From Natrinema amylolyticus_A (lineage in GTDB: Archaea; Halobacteriota; Halobacteria; Halobacteriales; Natrialbaceae), in the NCBI RefSeq assembly GCF_042678045.1, contig NZ_JBHUDI010000005.1:248001-312000 (forward strand): DNA of 64,000 nucleotides. The letters are read 5' to 3'. A program made the translations under genes and the position numbers. Of this stretch, positions 45,264-53,054 are shown in pieces (the first letter of the stretch is position 1; each line of letters begins with the position of its first letter). The notes under the pieces are model-generated. The model made no database searches, was not told where the DNA came from, and saw only the letters and a program-made list of their open reading frames with translations.

Positions 45264-45806
45264 AGACACCTAGCCTTTAGACGTATACTACCTGAATGCT
45301 GAGGTACCTGAAATAATAGTTGGGAATATTCTCCCATACTGAGAGTTCCAGAAAAAATTGCTGGGAAGTGCCAGTCACACGCCGGTCGGCTTTCGACTGT
45401 CGCGCTGGATAGCGGCCAACGGCGTGCCGGCTCGAGCGATCCGTCGTGAGACACTCGGTTCACAACCCGTAATTATTGCTTGGTTTCGTCGATGCCATCG
45501 ATGACCCATCGAAAACGGACTGGAATGCGGTCAACACGCTCACAGACGGGCGAAGCACGGCGATACGGCGGCGATCGCTCGCTGCGAACACGACGACTCG
45601 CTCTCCGGCCGCCGCCAGGAATTGCACAGGGTCGGTCATGGCCGTTAGCTACAATCCTCTCCGGAACCGCAGGCCGTGTTGTGCGTCAATCGATACTAAC
45701 GACGGCAACAGGGCACCTCGGGGACCCGTCGTGCGATCATGTCTGCAGTGGCTGGCGGTGGAGACACTCGAGTATAGCGGCTGACGGATGAATGGCAGGA
45801 CAGCGG
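45264..45806. other. 543-bp region without a recognisable gene, holding the sqr promoter
   Basis: Open frames on both strands are short and of non-coding composition. The left 80 bases hold the sqr promoter: a TATA-like TAGTATACG (minus strand, 45282-45290) and the motif at 45322-45335. The remainder up to the 3' end of the HTH-rhodanese gene shows nothing that I can identify; a decayed gene is possible. Confidence 0.5.
45322..45335. promoter_or_regulatory. Candidate operator of the sqr-DUF1641 operon
   Basis: GGGAATATTCTCCC, with partial dyad symmetry TGGGA/TCCCA (45321-45336), lies 59-72 bases before the sqr start. GGGAAATTATTCTCCC, the same motif with two extra bases, lies before the persulfide dioxygenase gene. 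Each is preceded on the + strand by a GGTACCT. Confidence 0.5.
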
Positions 45807-46895
45807 TTACAGGTCGCTCGAATCGCAGGTTTCGACCGGGACATCGACGAGGTTCCCCCACTCGGACCACGAGCCATCGTAGTTTGCGACGTTCGGATAG
45901 CCGAGCAGTTCCGAGAGCGCAAACCAGACCAGGGCCGAGCGTTCGCCGACGTTACAGTAGACGAGGATCTCGTCGTCTTCGGTAATTCCAGCCTCGGCAA
46001 ACGGTCGCTCGAGGACCTGCTGGTGCTCGAATCGGCCACACTCTCGGACAACGCTCTCCCACTCGATATTTACCGTTCGAGGAATGTGTCCGCTTGCACG
46101 CGCGGGTGCGTCGGCCTCGCCACAGTACTCCTCGGGCGACCGGACGTCGATGATGGAGACGTCCTCCGAGAGCGCGCTCTGGACGTCCTGTCGGTACGCG
46201 CGGATGTGGTCGTTCGGCGGCTGCGTCTCGTACTCGACGGGAGTGACCGTCGGTGTCGTCTTCGTCGTCGGATAGTTGTTCTCGGTCCAGTAGTATTTGC
46301 CCCCGTTGAGCAACCGGACGTCCCGATGACGGTAGTACTTGAGCGTCCAGTAGACGAACGCCGCAAACTCGTTGTAGCCGTTGCTGTAGAGGACGACCGT
46401 GCTGTCGGGCGTAATCCCACGCTCACCCAGAATCTTCTCGAGCCGGTCGGCGCTAGGAATCGTCCGCGTGCCGGCATCGAGGAAGTCAGCCCGTGGATCG
46501 AGTTTGATAGCGCCCGGGACGTGGCCCTCCTCGTACTCGGTCGAAATCTCGACCAGTCGAAGGTCGGGATCGTCCGTTTTGAACGCTTCGAGCCGCTTGT
46601 GGGCACTGTCCGGCTCAACGAGGACTTGCTCGGGATAGCCAGTGCGGTCGTTTCCGATCGACCGGTGGCTAATACTGTAACAGGTCTGTCGCCCGTCGTG
46701 AAGTGCCGGTGCGGCCTCGATCAGGTTTTCGTCCTCGAGTTGCGTGAGTCCGTACCGGGCTGTCCGCGAGCAGAGAAGCGTCTCCTCCGTGATCTGTTTG
46801 AGCGTCATCGACCCCTCCCGTGACAGTGTCTTATAAATGAATTTCGAGCTCGGCGGGAGATCCATCAGCGCCTCCTCGATATCTGAGGTTTGCAT
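45807..46895 (-). CDS. HTH-tandem rhodanese fusion, candidate sulfur-sensing regulator
   Basis: A 362-residue protein. Residues ~10-62 form a winged-helix/MarR-TrmB-like HTH (MTLKQITEETLLCSRTARYGLTQLEDENLI in pieces) with Cys42 in the presumed recognition region. Residues ~98-215 are a rhodanese domain without a catalytic cysteine (YSNGYNEFA at the active loop). Residues ~233-355 are a second rhodanese with Cys314 in YCNVGERS. The arrangement is that of thiosulfate sulfurtransferase plus a DNA-binding head. It could report persulfide load on Cys314 to the HTH. It lies between the two sulfur operons and is divergent from the dioxygenase gene. Confidence 0.8.
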   Translation of the reverse strand: MQTSDIEEALMDLPPSSKFIYKTLSREGSMTLKQITEETLLCSRTARYGLTQLEDENLIEAAPALHDGRQTCYSISHRSIGNDRTGYPEQVLVEPDSAHKRLEAFKTDDPDLRLVEISTEYEEGHVPGAIKLDPRADFLDAGTRTIPSADRLEKILGERGITPDSTVVLYSNGYNEFAAFVYWTLKYYRHRDVRLLNGGKYYWTENNYPTTKTTPTVTPVEYETQPPNDHIRAYRQDVQSALSEDVSIIDVRSPEEYCGEADAPARASGHIPRTVNIEWESVVRECGRFEHQQVLERPFAEAGITEDDEILVYCNVGERSALVWFALSELLGYPNVANYDGSWSEWGNLVDVPVETCDSSDL

Positions 46896-47121
46896 TGTCC
46901 CTACAATATCAGTAGCGGCTTGCGCGTAAAGACGCTATTGGTATATTTGTCTGTAGTGTCAGCTTTGGGTCCGGTCCCGGTGTATACGCCCCTAGTTTCG
47001 GGCAAAGTTGCGGAAATTATGTGGGGTACCTCCGCAATTCGCTCATATCCCCGATATTTGAGGGAAATTATTCTCCCCGCTCAAACCGTTTTACGTGGGC
47101 TCTATATACAATACAGTGACG
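46896..47121. promoter_or_regulatory. Divergent promoter region of the HTH-rhodanese and dioxygenase genes
   Basis: 226 bases with unusually many symmetric elements: TTGCGGA/TCCGCAA (47008-47014 and 47031-47037), ATATC-CCC-GATAT (47045-47057), and the sqr-like motif (47062-47077). TATA-like sequences are GTTTTACGT near 47089-47097 and CTATATACA at 47102-47110. Confidence 0.5.
47062..47077. promoter_or_regulatory. Candidate operator of the persulfide dioxygenase operon
   Basis: GGGAAATTATTCTCCC lies 45-60 bases before the gene start, next to the probable TATA/BRE. It shares GGGAA...TATTCTCCC with the site upstream of sqr at 45322-45335. Confidence 0.5.
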
Positions 47122-48297
47122 ATGGTCGAGACAATCACGGCTGAAGCGTTGCGAGATATGATCGACGCCGACGAGGACTTCGTCCTCTTCGATACCAGAT
47201 CGCCCGAGAGTTTCGCGGACTGGCATATTGCTGGTGCCGAGAACGTCGAGTACTCCGGGAGTGACGACGAGCTCGTCGGCGAGTTCGACGAAGACGCTCT
47301 CGACGCGGATGATACCGTCGTGACGATCTGTGCGACGGGTCGCTCCGCGAACTGTTTCGCGAACTACCTCGAGGAAGAAGGATACGTCGACGAGGTCAAG
47401 ACCGTCGAGAACGGCATGGAGGCCTGGAGTATGGTCTACGACGTCGTGCCGATCGCCACGGAAAACGACGATGTCGTCATCGTACAGCTCCAGCGCCGCT
47501 CGAAGGGTTGCCTGGGCTATCTCGTCGGCTCGAAACGCGCCGGCGAAGCCGCACTCGTCGACGTCACCCGCGCCACCGACGAGTTCCTCGAGGCCGCGAA
47601 CGAACGCGGTCTCGAAGTGACCCACGTCCTGGACACGCACATCCACGCCGACCACATCTCGCGTGGTCGACAGCTCGCCGACAAGCTCGGCGTGCCATAC
47701 CACCTCGGCGCACCCGCCGAGACCCGGGACCCGCAGTTCGAGTTCGACCCCATCGAGCCCAACGACGTCGTCGAACTCGGCGATGTCGAGATCAAGGCCG
47801 TTCATACGCCGGGCCACACGACGGGAATGACCTCCTATCTCGTCGACAACGAGGCGCTGCTGACCGGTGACACGCTGTTCGTCGAATCCATCGGCCGCAC
47901 CGAACTCCAGTTCGCGGACAAGGACGCCCGCGACGGCGCTCGCGTCCAGTACGAGACGCTCCACAACGTCATCATGACCGAGCCCAACGACGTCAAGATC
48001 CTGCCGGGGCACTTCTCGGTCACCAACGACGGCGAGTACATCGACGTGACGCCTGGCCAGCCGATGTTCTCGACCGTCGGCTACCTCTGGGAGAACAACG
48101 AGATCCTCCGCATGGAAGAAGACGACTTCGTCGAGCACATGTTCGAGAACCTGCCGTCGAAGCCGCCGAACTACGAGCAGGTCATCGCGACCAACGCCGG
48201 CGAGTACGAACCCGAAGACGAAGACGAAGAAACCGAACTCGAGCTCGGGCCGAACCGCTGTGCCGCTACGTCGGATAGCGCCGTCGCCGACGACTGA
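47122..48297 (+). CDS. Rhodanese-metallo-beta-lactamase fusion, persulfide dioxygenase type
   Basis: A 391-residue protein. Residues 1-105 are a rhodanese with Cys70 in TICATGRSA. Residues 115-355 are an ETHE1-like MBL domain: THIHADHIS (172-180), HTPGHTTGMTSY, LLTGDTLFVESIGRTEL and LPGHFS supply the iron ligands. ETHE1-type enzymes oxidise glutathione persulfide or a similar persulfide to sulfite; haloarchaea use other thiols. The rhodanese part would transfer sulfur. The C terminus is acidic. I take the ATG at 47122, as the nine residues before it are not family-like. First gene of an operon with the two below. Confidence 0.88.
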   Translation: MVETITAEALRDMIDADEDFVLFDTRSPESFADWHIAGAENVEYSGSDDELVGEFDEDALDADDTVVTICATGRSANCFANYLEEEGYVDEVKTVENGMEAWSMVYDVVPIATENDDVVIVQLQRRSKGCLGYLVGSKRAGEAALVDVTRATDEFLEAANERGLEVTHVLDTHIHADHISRGRQLADKLGVPYHLGAPAETRDPQFEFDPIEPNDVVELGDVEIKAVHTPGHTTGMTSYLVDNEALLTGDTLFVESIGRTELQFADKDARDGARVQYETLHNVIMTEPNDVKILPGHFSVTNDGEYIDVTPGQPMFSTVGYLWENNEILRMEEDDFVEHMFENLPSKPPNYEQVIATNAGEYEPEDEDEETELELGPNRCAATSDSAVADD

Positions 48298-48318
48298 GCA
48301 ACGAGTCCCTGTCCCATA

Positions 48319-48468
48319 ATGTCTGGAATCGAATCCCTCTCTGGGAACGCGCAAGCAGTCGCCCTCGTCGGTCTCGTATTACTCGAGGCGATCGTCCTCT
48401 ACGTCGGGTACGGCAGCCTCGAACAGCTCCTCGGTGAGTACGTCGTCGGGCTGTTACGAGGTGACTAG
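48319..48468 (+). CDS. 49-residue single-helix membrane peptide (DUF7512-like)
   Basis: A short frame between the dioxygenase and TauE genes: MSGIESLSGNAQAVALVGLV, a hydrophobic segment continuing to about residue 28, then an amphipathic end with LLRGD. It has consistent GC-ending codons and 21- and 2-base spacings to its neighbours. It resembles short haloarchaeal proteins that I remember as DUF7512, which are found beside TauE genes; this name is from memory. It may be a small subunit or helper of the exporter. Confidence 0.7.
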   Translation: MSGIESLSGNAQAVALVGLVLLEAIVLYVGYGSLEQLLGEYVVGLLRGD

Positions 48469-48470
48469 CG

Positions 48471-49502
48471 ATGGAACTGTTCGGAATGAGCGTCCTCCTC
48501 ATCGGGATGTTTACCGGGTTCGGCCTGCTCATCGGGATCCTCTTTGGATTCTTCGGGATGGGCGGGTCGTTCCTGGTGACGCCTGCACTGCTGGTGATGG
48601 GGTACGACGCGAACGTGGCGGTCGGATCCGGTCTGGCGTTCGTCTTCGGGACCTCCGTGATCGCGACGCTCAAACACCGTGACCTCGGGCAGGTCGACTA
48701 CAAACTCGGCATCCTGATGATCGCCGGCACCACTGCCGGCATCGAAGTCGGCAAGATTGGCCTCGAGCACTTACAAGAGCTCGGGCTGGCCGGGTCGGTG
48801 GTCAGCGTCGCGTACGTCCTGCTGCTGGGTGGGATCGGCGTCTTCGTCACCTACGAAGCGCTGAAAGGCAGCGGTGGCGGCCTAGAACACGACGTCGACG
48901 AGGACGCCGATCTCGAGGACGAGGAGATCCCCGAGATCGCCCAGAAGATCCAGTCGTACAACGTGCCGCCGATGATCTCGATCCGCGGCGGCTTCCGGGT
49001 CTCGCTGTGGATGGTGCTGCTGGTGGCCTTTGCGACGGGGGTGCTGTCAGGGTTCCTCGGCGTCGGCGGCGGATTCATTCGCATGCCCGCGCTGTTCTAC
49101 CTGATCGGCGTACCTGTCCCGGTCGCAGTCGGGACCGACCTGTTCGAGATCGTCTTCTCGGGTGGGATCGGTAGCTTCCTCTACGCCCAGTCCGGCGCCG
49201 TCGACCTGAGCATCGTCGCGCCGCTGCTGGCCGGCAGCGCCCTCGGCGCCCGCGTCGGCGCCGCCGCGACCAACCTCGTCAACGAAGAAGACATCAAGGT
49301 CTACTTCGGCGTCATGCTGTTGCTCGGCGCCATCGCCGTCGCGGTCCGCGAACTCGGCGGTGTCCTGGGAATGCCCGTCCTCGACGTTGTGAGCTTGGCG
49401 ATCATCCTCGGCGCGGCGCTGCTCGTCAGCGGGGCCGTCGTCTACAGCAGTATCACCATGCTCCGCGAGAACGCGGGTACCCCACCATCAGCCGCCGACT
49501 AA
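48471..49502 (+). CDS. TauE/SafE family sulfur-compound exporter
   Basis: A 343-residue membrane protein with about eight to nine helices. It has the two family repeats: GILFGFFGMGGSFLVTPALL near residue 25 and GVLSGFLGVGGGFIRMPALF near residue 190. A soluble acidic loop (about residues 128-165) joins the halves. TauE/SafE proteins carry sulfite, sulfoacetate or related anions out of the cell. Placement after the persulfide dioxygenase suggests sulfite or thiosulfate export. Confidence 0.9.
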   Translation: MELFGMSVLLIGMFTGFGLLIGILFGFFGMGGSFLVTPALLVMGYDANVAVGSGLAFVFGTSVIATLKHRDLGQVDYKLGILMIAGTTAGIEVGKIGLEHLQELGLAGSVVSVAYVLLLGGIGVFVTYEALKGSGGGLEHDVDEDADLEDEEIPEIAQKIQSYNVPPMISIRGGFRVSLWMVLLVAFATGVLSGFLGVGGGFIRMPALFYLIGVPVPVAVGTDLFEIVFSGGIGSFLYAQSGAVDLSIVAPLLAGSALGARVGAAATNLVNEEDIKVYFGVMLLLGAIAVAVRELGGVLGMPVLDVVSLAIILGAALLVSGAVVYSSITMLRENAGTPPSAAD

Positions 49503-49557
49503 CACCGAGCGCCAAACACCCTACGACACTTACTCCACCGTACCTAGCTGCCTGCGG

Positions 49558-50133
49558 TTAGACTGGACACCGCTCGCGCAGCCGTTCGACGGCACGGCCG
49601 AGACGGGCCGACGCGGACCGAAAGTACTGTCGTCCCGTTTGCGCGCGCTGTGAGAGTGTAAACCGGACTCCGTCGTACGTATTGCCCAGTAGATTCCCGA
49701 AGTAGATCGCACGGACGAACGCGAGGATATCCGCGGCCGTCTCCCGGCCATACGCCTCTCGCAACCCAGTCAGTGCCTCTTGATCCGGGTTCTCGTCCGT
49801 CTCTGCGTACCGCTGGGCAAACACGAGTGCGGGCTGCTCGTCGTCGTCGACGGCCGACCCGACGTCGTTCTCGAGGATCTTCGCGATCGTCTCCTGATCC
49901 ATCCCGGTCTCGCGTGCGAGATCGGTGTGGTATCGGGTACAGTACTGGCACTCGTTGACTGCCGTGACCGCGAGCATGATCTTCTCTGCGAACTGATCAG
50001 TAACTCTGTCGGCTCGTCTGGCACGAACGAGTCGCGGGATATTATGTACGAACCGAGCAATACCAAGCGGCAGTGTTCGGATCGTGAACGTTTTCTTCTG
50101 AAATTCGTCGGCGGTGTCTTCCGGCTCTGTCAT
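49558..50133 (-). CDS. Carboxymuconolactone decarboxylase / AhpD-like protein
   Basis: A 191-residue helical protein with the AhpD redox motif ECQYCTRYH (Cys62, Cys65, His69). AhpD-like proteins reduce peroxiredoxins or act as peroxidases. DNVGS-like acidic loops and EALTGLREAYG follow. It is convergent with tauE with 55 bases between. It may belong to the redox side of the sulfur/oxidase island, but it has its own promoter region. Confidence 0.85.
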   Translation of the reverse strand: MTEPEDTADEFQKKTFTIRTLPLGIARFVHNIPRLVRARRADRVTDQFAEKIMLAVTAVNECQYCTRYHTDLARETGMDQETIAKILENDVGSAVDDDEQPALVFAQRYAETDENPDQEALTGLREAYGRETAADILAFVRAIYFGNLLGNTYDGVRFTLSQRAQTGRQYFRSASARLGRAVERLRERCPV

Positions 50134-50353
50134 CTCCAGAGATGTTCCTACGGCGTTCTAAAGGCAGTTTCGATCGGCCGAAGCGATTGGTGATGGCCAG
50201 TTGAACGATCAGCCACCGGCTCACACAGAAACTATCTTGTGTGGTATTCACAACTCTAATTGATGGTCGGATCTCGAGTTACGGTTCTATGCTGTGGTCT
50301 GACACAAACGTCGTTCCAGCGACGTGCTCCCGTTCAGACCTGGCCGCTCTCGG

Positions 50354-50899
50354 TCACTCCTCGCGCGACTCGAGGGCCGGCGGCTCGCTGTCACGCCGCG
50401 AGTCGAGAAACGCCTCCTCTTCGTCGGAGAGGTCGCGGTCGCGAAACTCCTCGAGACCGGCCTGATAGCGCTCGTCGTCGGGCCAGTCGCCGTCAGTCGG
50501 CGTCGGATGCTTGAGGATTAGTTCGGCGATTCCCGTCGTTTCGCCGGTGTAGCCGAAGCCGGTCCGGTAGAGTGCCTCGTAGGCGAAGGGATTGTTGACG
50601 GCGATTCGAAGCCGCTCGTAGCCGCGCTCGAGGGCACGGTTGCGGACCTCTCGGCAGAGGCTGGGACCGATGCCCTCGCCGCGGCGGTCACGGTCGACGG
50701 TCACGTAGCGCAGCCACAGCGTGTCCGCGTCGGTTCGATCCTCGTTGAACGCAACTGCCGCGACGATCTCGTCGTCCGCTGACCGCGCCACTGCCTTGCC
50801 GGTGTTCGTCATGACGAACTTGCCAGCGTAGCTGAACCGTTCGTAATCGAGCCGAAGCGTGGGGCCGTCGGGCGGCCAGCCGAGCAGGTCGTACTCCAC
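50354..50899 (-). CDS. GNAT N-acetyltransferase
   Basis: A 181-residue protein from the GTG at 50899 (VEYDLLGWPPDG, which fits the family start as I remember it); an ATG 15 codons upstream (50944) is the alternative. The acetyl-CoA loop is VDRDRRGEGIGPSLCREV with the R/Q-x-x-G-x-G/A pattern, and NNPFAYEALYRTGFGYTG ends the fold. The C-terminal ~50 residues are acidic. The substrate is unknown. Confidence 0.8.
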   Translation of the reverse strand: MEYDLLGWPPDGPTLRLDYERFSYAGKFVMTNTGKAVARSADDEIVAAVAFNEDRTDADTLWLRYVTVDRDRRGEGIGPSLCREVRNRALERGYERLRIAVNNPFAYEALYRTGFGYTGETTGIAELILKHPTPTDGDWPDDERYQAGLEEFRDRDLSDEEEAFLDSRRDSEPPALESREE

Positions 50900-51009
50900 G
50901 GGCTGTATTGGAACGCAGCCTACTACAATCCACGGAGTTTGCACTCTTTTTCGGAGTATGTTCCCAGTGGCGACGATGCTGTCGCTCGCGATAATGCTCG
51001 CAGCAGGAA

Positions 51010-51080
51010 TGCGCGGACCGGGATTTGAACCCGGGCCATGAGCTTGGAAGGCTCAGGTCCTACCACTAGACCATCCGCGC
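51010..51080 (-). tRNA. tRNA-Gly (anticodon TCC)
   Basis: The 71-nt minus-strand sequence has the acceptor stem GCGCGGA/TCCGCGC with discriminator A, the D-arm GGTCTAGTGGTAGGACC, an anticodon stem TGAGC/GCTCA around loop CTTCCAA (TCC at 34-36), and the T-arm CCGGG-TTCAAAT-CCCGG. No intron. Confidence 0.93.
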
Positions 51081-51208
51081 GCATTCCCCGATTTTCGTTC
51101 CACGTTTAAGGCTCTTCCTTTTCCGATCCGTCGCCCGCCAGCGATTCCCGTCGTCCGCCAGCCGATCGCCGACCGAAAAACGGCGTCTCGGTCCCCGTCC
51201 GAGTCCGG

Positions 51209-51907
51209 CTACGGTGTCTGCCCCGCACCTGCCACCGTCGCATAACAGTTCCCGCTCGAGACTTCCCACTCGAGCACCTCGAGGTCGCTGTCTGCCAGAT
51301 CCGTTTCGAACTCGTCGGGCGCGTAGATGTGGTAGAAACGATCGACCGTCTCGCCACCGGGTAGCGTCCACTCGACCGTCGTGTCGAAACCCTCGGTCTC
51401 GTCGAACCGGTCGTGGGCGGTCGACCACGCGCTGACGAGCGCGCGGCCGTCGGGGGACAGTACCCGCGCGAGTTCGTCGAGACTTGCCCGGCGGGCGCGT
51501 CGGGTCGGCAGGTGATGCAGCGTCGCGACGTAGACCGCGACGTCGACGGTGTCGCCCGCCAGCGGCAGTGCGGCCGCGTCGCCCTGGACCAGTGCGACGT
51601 CGAAGTCGCGCTCGAGCGCGCGTTCCCGGCCCGTCTCGAGCAATCCGCGGCTGACGTCGAGTCCGACAACGGACTCGAGGTCGGCTGCGAGCAGTTCGGC
51701 GTGGCGGCAGTTGCCACAGCCGAGATCGAGACCGACGCCGGCGGTGCCGCGGTCGGTCGCATAGGTGTCGACGAAGGCTTCGACTTCGGGCCAGGCGTAC
51801 TCCCGCGTCGAGGCGAAGTGGGTCGCGATTCGGTCGTAGGTGTCACGCACCTCGGCGCGGCGGGTGCGCTCGTCGTCTCGACGGTCACGGTTCTGATCCC
51901 CGGCCAT
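51209..51907 (-). CDS. Class I SAM-dependent methyltransferase (Trm9-like)
   Basis: A 232-residue methyltransferase from the ATG at 51907; an in-frame extension upstream to 52003 lacks conserved features. Motif I is GVGLDLGCGNCRHAELL, motif II VVGLDVSRGLLE, and the post-II segment is VQGDAAALPLAGDTVDVAVY. LHHLPTRRAR and LVSAWS follow. The pattern resembles Trm9/ALKBH8-type tRNA wobble-uridine methyltransferases, and it lies between two tRNA genes, but this does not prove a tRNA substrate. Confidence 0.8.
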   Translation of the reverse strand: MAGDQNRDRRDDERTRRAEVRDTYDRIATHFASTREYAWPEVEAFVDTYATDRGTAGVGLDLGCGNCRHAELLAADLESVVGLDVSRGLLETGRERALERDFDVALVQGDAAALPLAGDTVDVAVYVATLHHLPTRRARRASLDELARVLSPDGRALVSAWSTAHDRFDETEGFDTTVEWTLPGGETVDRFYHIYAPDEFETDLADSDLEVLEWEVSSGNCYATVAGAGQTP

Positions 51908-52090
51908 CGGTCGGGTTTCGTCGGGGAACCCGCAAAAAGCGTTCGCAACCCGCGCCAAGACGGAGCCGCTATGCTGTGATGGGGTGGCAGGTCGAATCGA
52001 CATTCTCTGGCGAGAATGTGGACCTGTGACGGGGCTCGAGAAATTCGAGGGGTTTATCTATACCCGACGGGAACTGTGGAATGCGTACGA

Positions 52091-52162
52091 GGGCTCGTAG
52101 ATCAGGGGTAGATCACTCCCTTGGCATGGGAGAGGCCCCGGGTTCAAATCCCGGCGAGTCCA
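52091..52162 (+). tRNA. tRNA-Ala (anticodon GGC)
   Basis: The 72-nt sequence has the acceptor stem GGGCTCG/CGAGTCC (one G-T pair) with discriminator A, an anticodon stem CTCCC/GGGAG around loop TTGGCAT (GGC), and the T-arm CCGGG-TTCAAAT-CCCGG. No intron; CCA is not encoded. Confidence 0.93.
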
Positions 52163-53054
52163 CTTCGATTTCTTCGCTGTGATCAGGGTTCGCTACCGCA
52201 TGGTGCGGATGGATTCGTCACTTTGGGCTACGAACGACTCCAAAAGAGGCTTCAGCAGAAACCCAGGTGCGGGTTAGGCCTGCTGGCGGTTTGCTGAGGG
52301 AACCGAGGTAGTGTGATTCAGCTCTGGAACGGCGTCGATCGACGCGCAGAATTCGAGGAACACACGCAGCGTTGCAAGCTGCCCGCGACGTGTAACGACG
52401 TTTACGTTCTGCTATCACCACACGCGGGAATGGTGACGATCACGGCCGGTGAGCTCGTCGATCTCGTCGCGTATCGGTTATCTCCACGGCAAGTGTCCAC
52501 CTGTAGCGAGCGTCGAGCAGTCGTCAACCGACTGTGATACGGCAACCCGTGCCACATTACCAGCATTTTATCACCTTTTGATACAGTATGATGAATCGCC
52601 CCGAGAATCTGACGCAGTCGATTCCTGCAGGCATCACTGCTCAATTTCGGGGTGACATGCGTACACCCACCCATAGACCCGTAAGCCGGTCCGACACCGG
52701 CTTTCCAGGGGGACGCTGGTTACGTTCATACGCAACGACTCACCGCTCGTACTTCCACCTCTCCGAGTGCAGACTGTCCGTCAGCGAGTCGCGACGTCCT
52801 CGAGCGCTCACTGCTCGACAAACGTGACCTGGGCAGTGGCTACGGCGCCCACTCGAGGACGTTCAAAACTGTCAGTTCGCCCGCTTTATCGCTCGCTCCG
52901 CCTGAGAACGGCGCGGCTCGAGTTCGGTTCGAAACGGCACTCGACAGGTTCCACACCGAATACGCAGAACAGCGCTGTGATGACGACGATCGTCCGGTGT
53001 GACAATTGTTCCGTAACCGCGGACTATTAACGGGTCCATCCAGTACATGTGCAC
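52163..53054. other. 892-bp region without a clear gene, between tRNA-Ala and thiolase
   Basis: This is the longest gene-free stretch in the window. The best frame is a GTG-started 74 codons at 52313-52537 with fairly GC-rich third positions but no recognisable motif (confidence about 0.2). A hairpin AAGCCGGT-CCGAC-ACCGGCTT lies at 52683-52703. The left part is directly at the 3' end of tRNA-Ala, a usual site of integration, and may be a decayed element, but no integrase remnant or tRNA-end repeat was found. The thiolase promoter is at the right end. Confidence 0.5.
53023..53033 (+). promoter_or_regulatory. TATA box of the thiolase gene
   Basis: GACTATTAACG is centred about 27 bases before the ATG at 53055. 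This distance supports that start and not the GTG six bases upstream. Confidence 0.55.

Noticed and set aside
45476..45791. Overlapping ~100-codon frames between sqr and the HTH-rhodanese gene
   Set aside because: Two frames are open together on the same strand, with non-haloarchaeal codon use and no motif in either; probably chance.
52313..52537. 74-codon GTG-started frame as a gene
   Set aside because: No motif, no ribosome site or TATA box at the right distance, and only moderate codon bias; kept only as a note in the gap entry.
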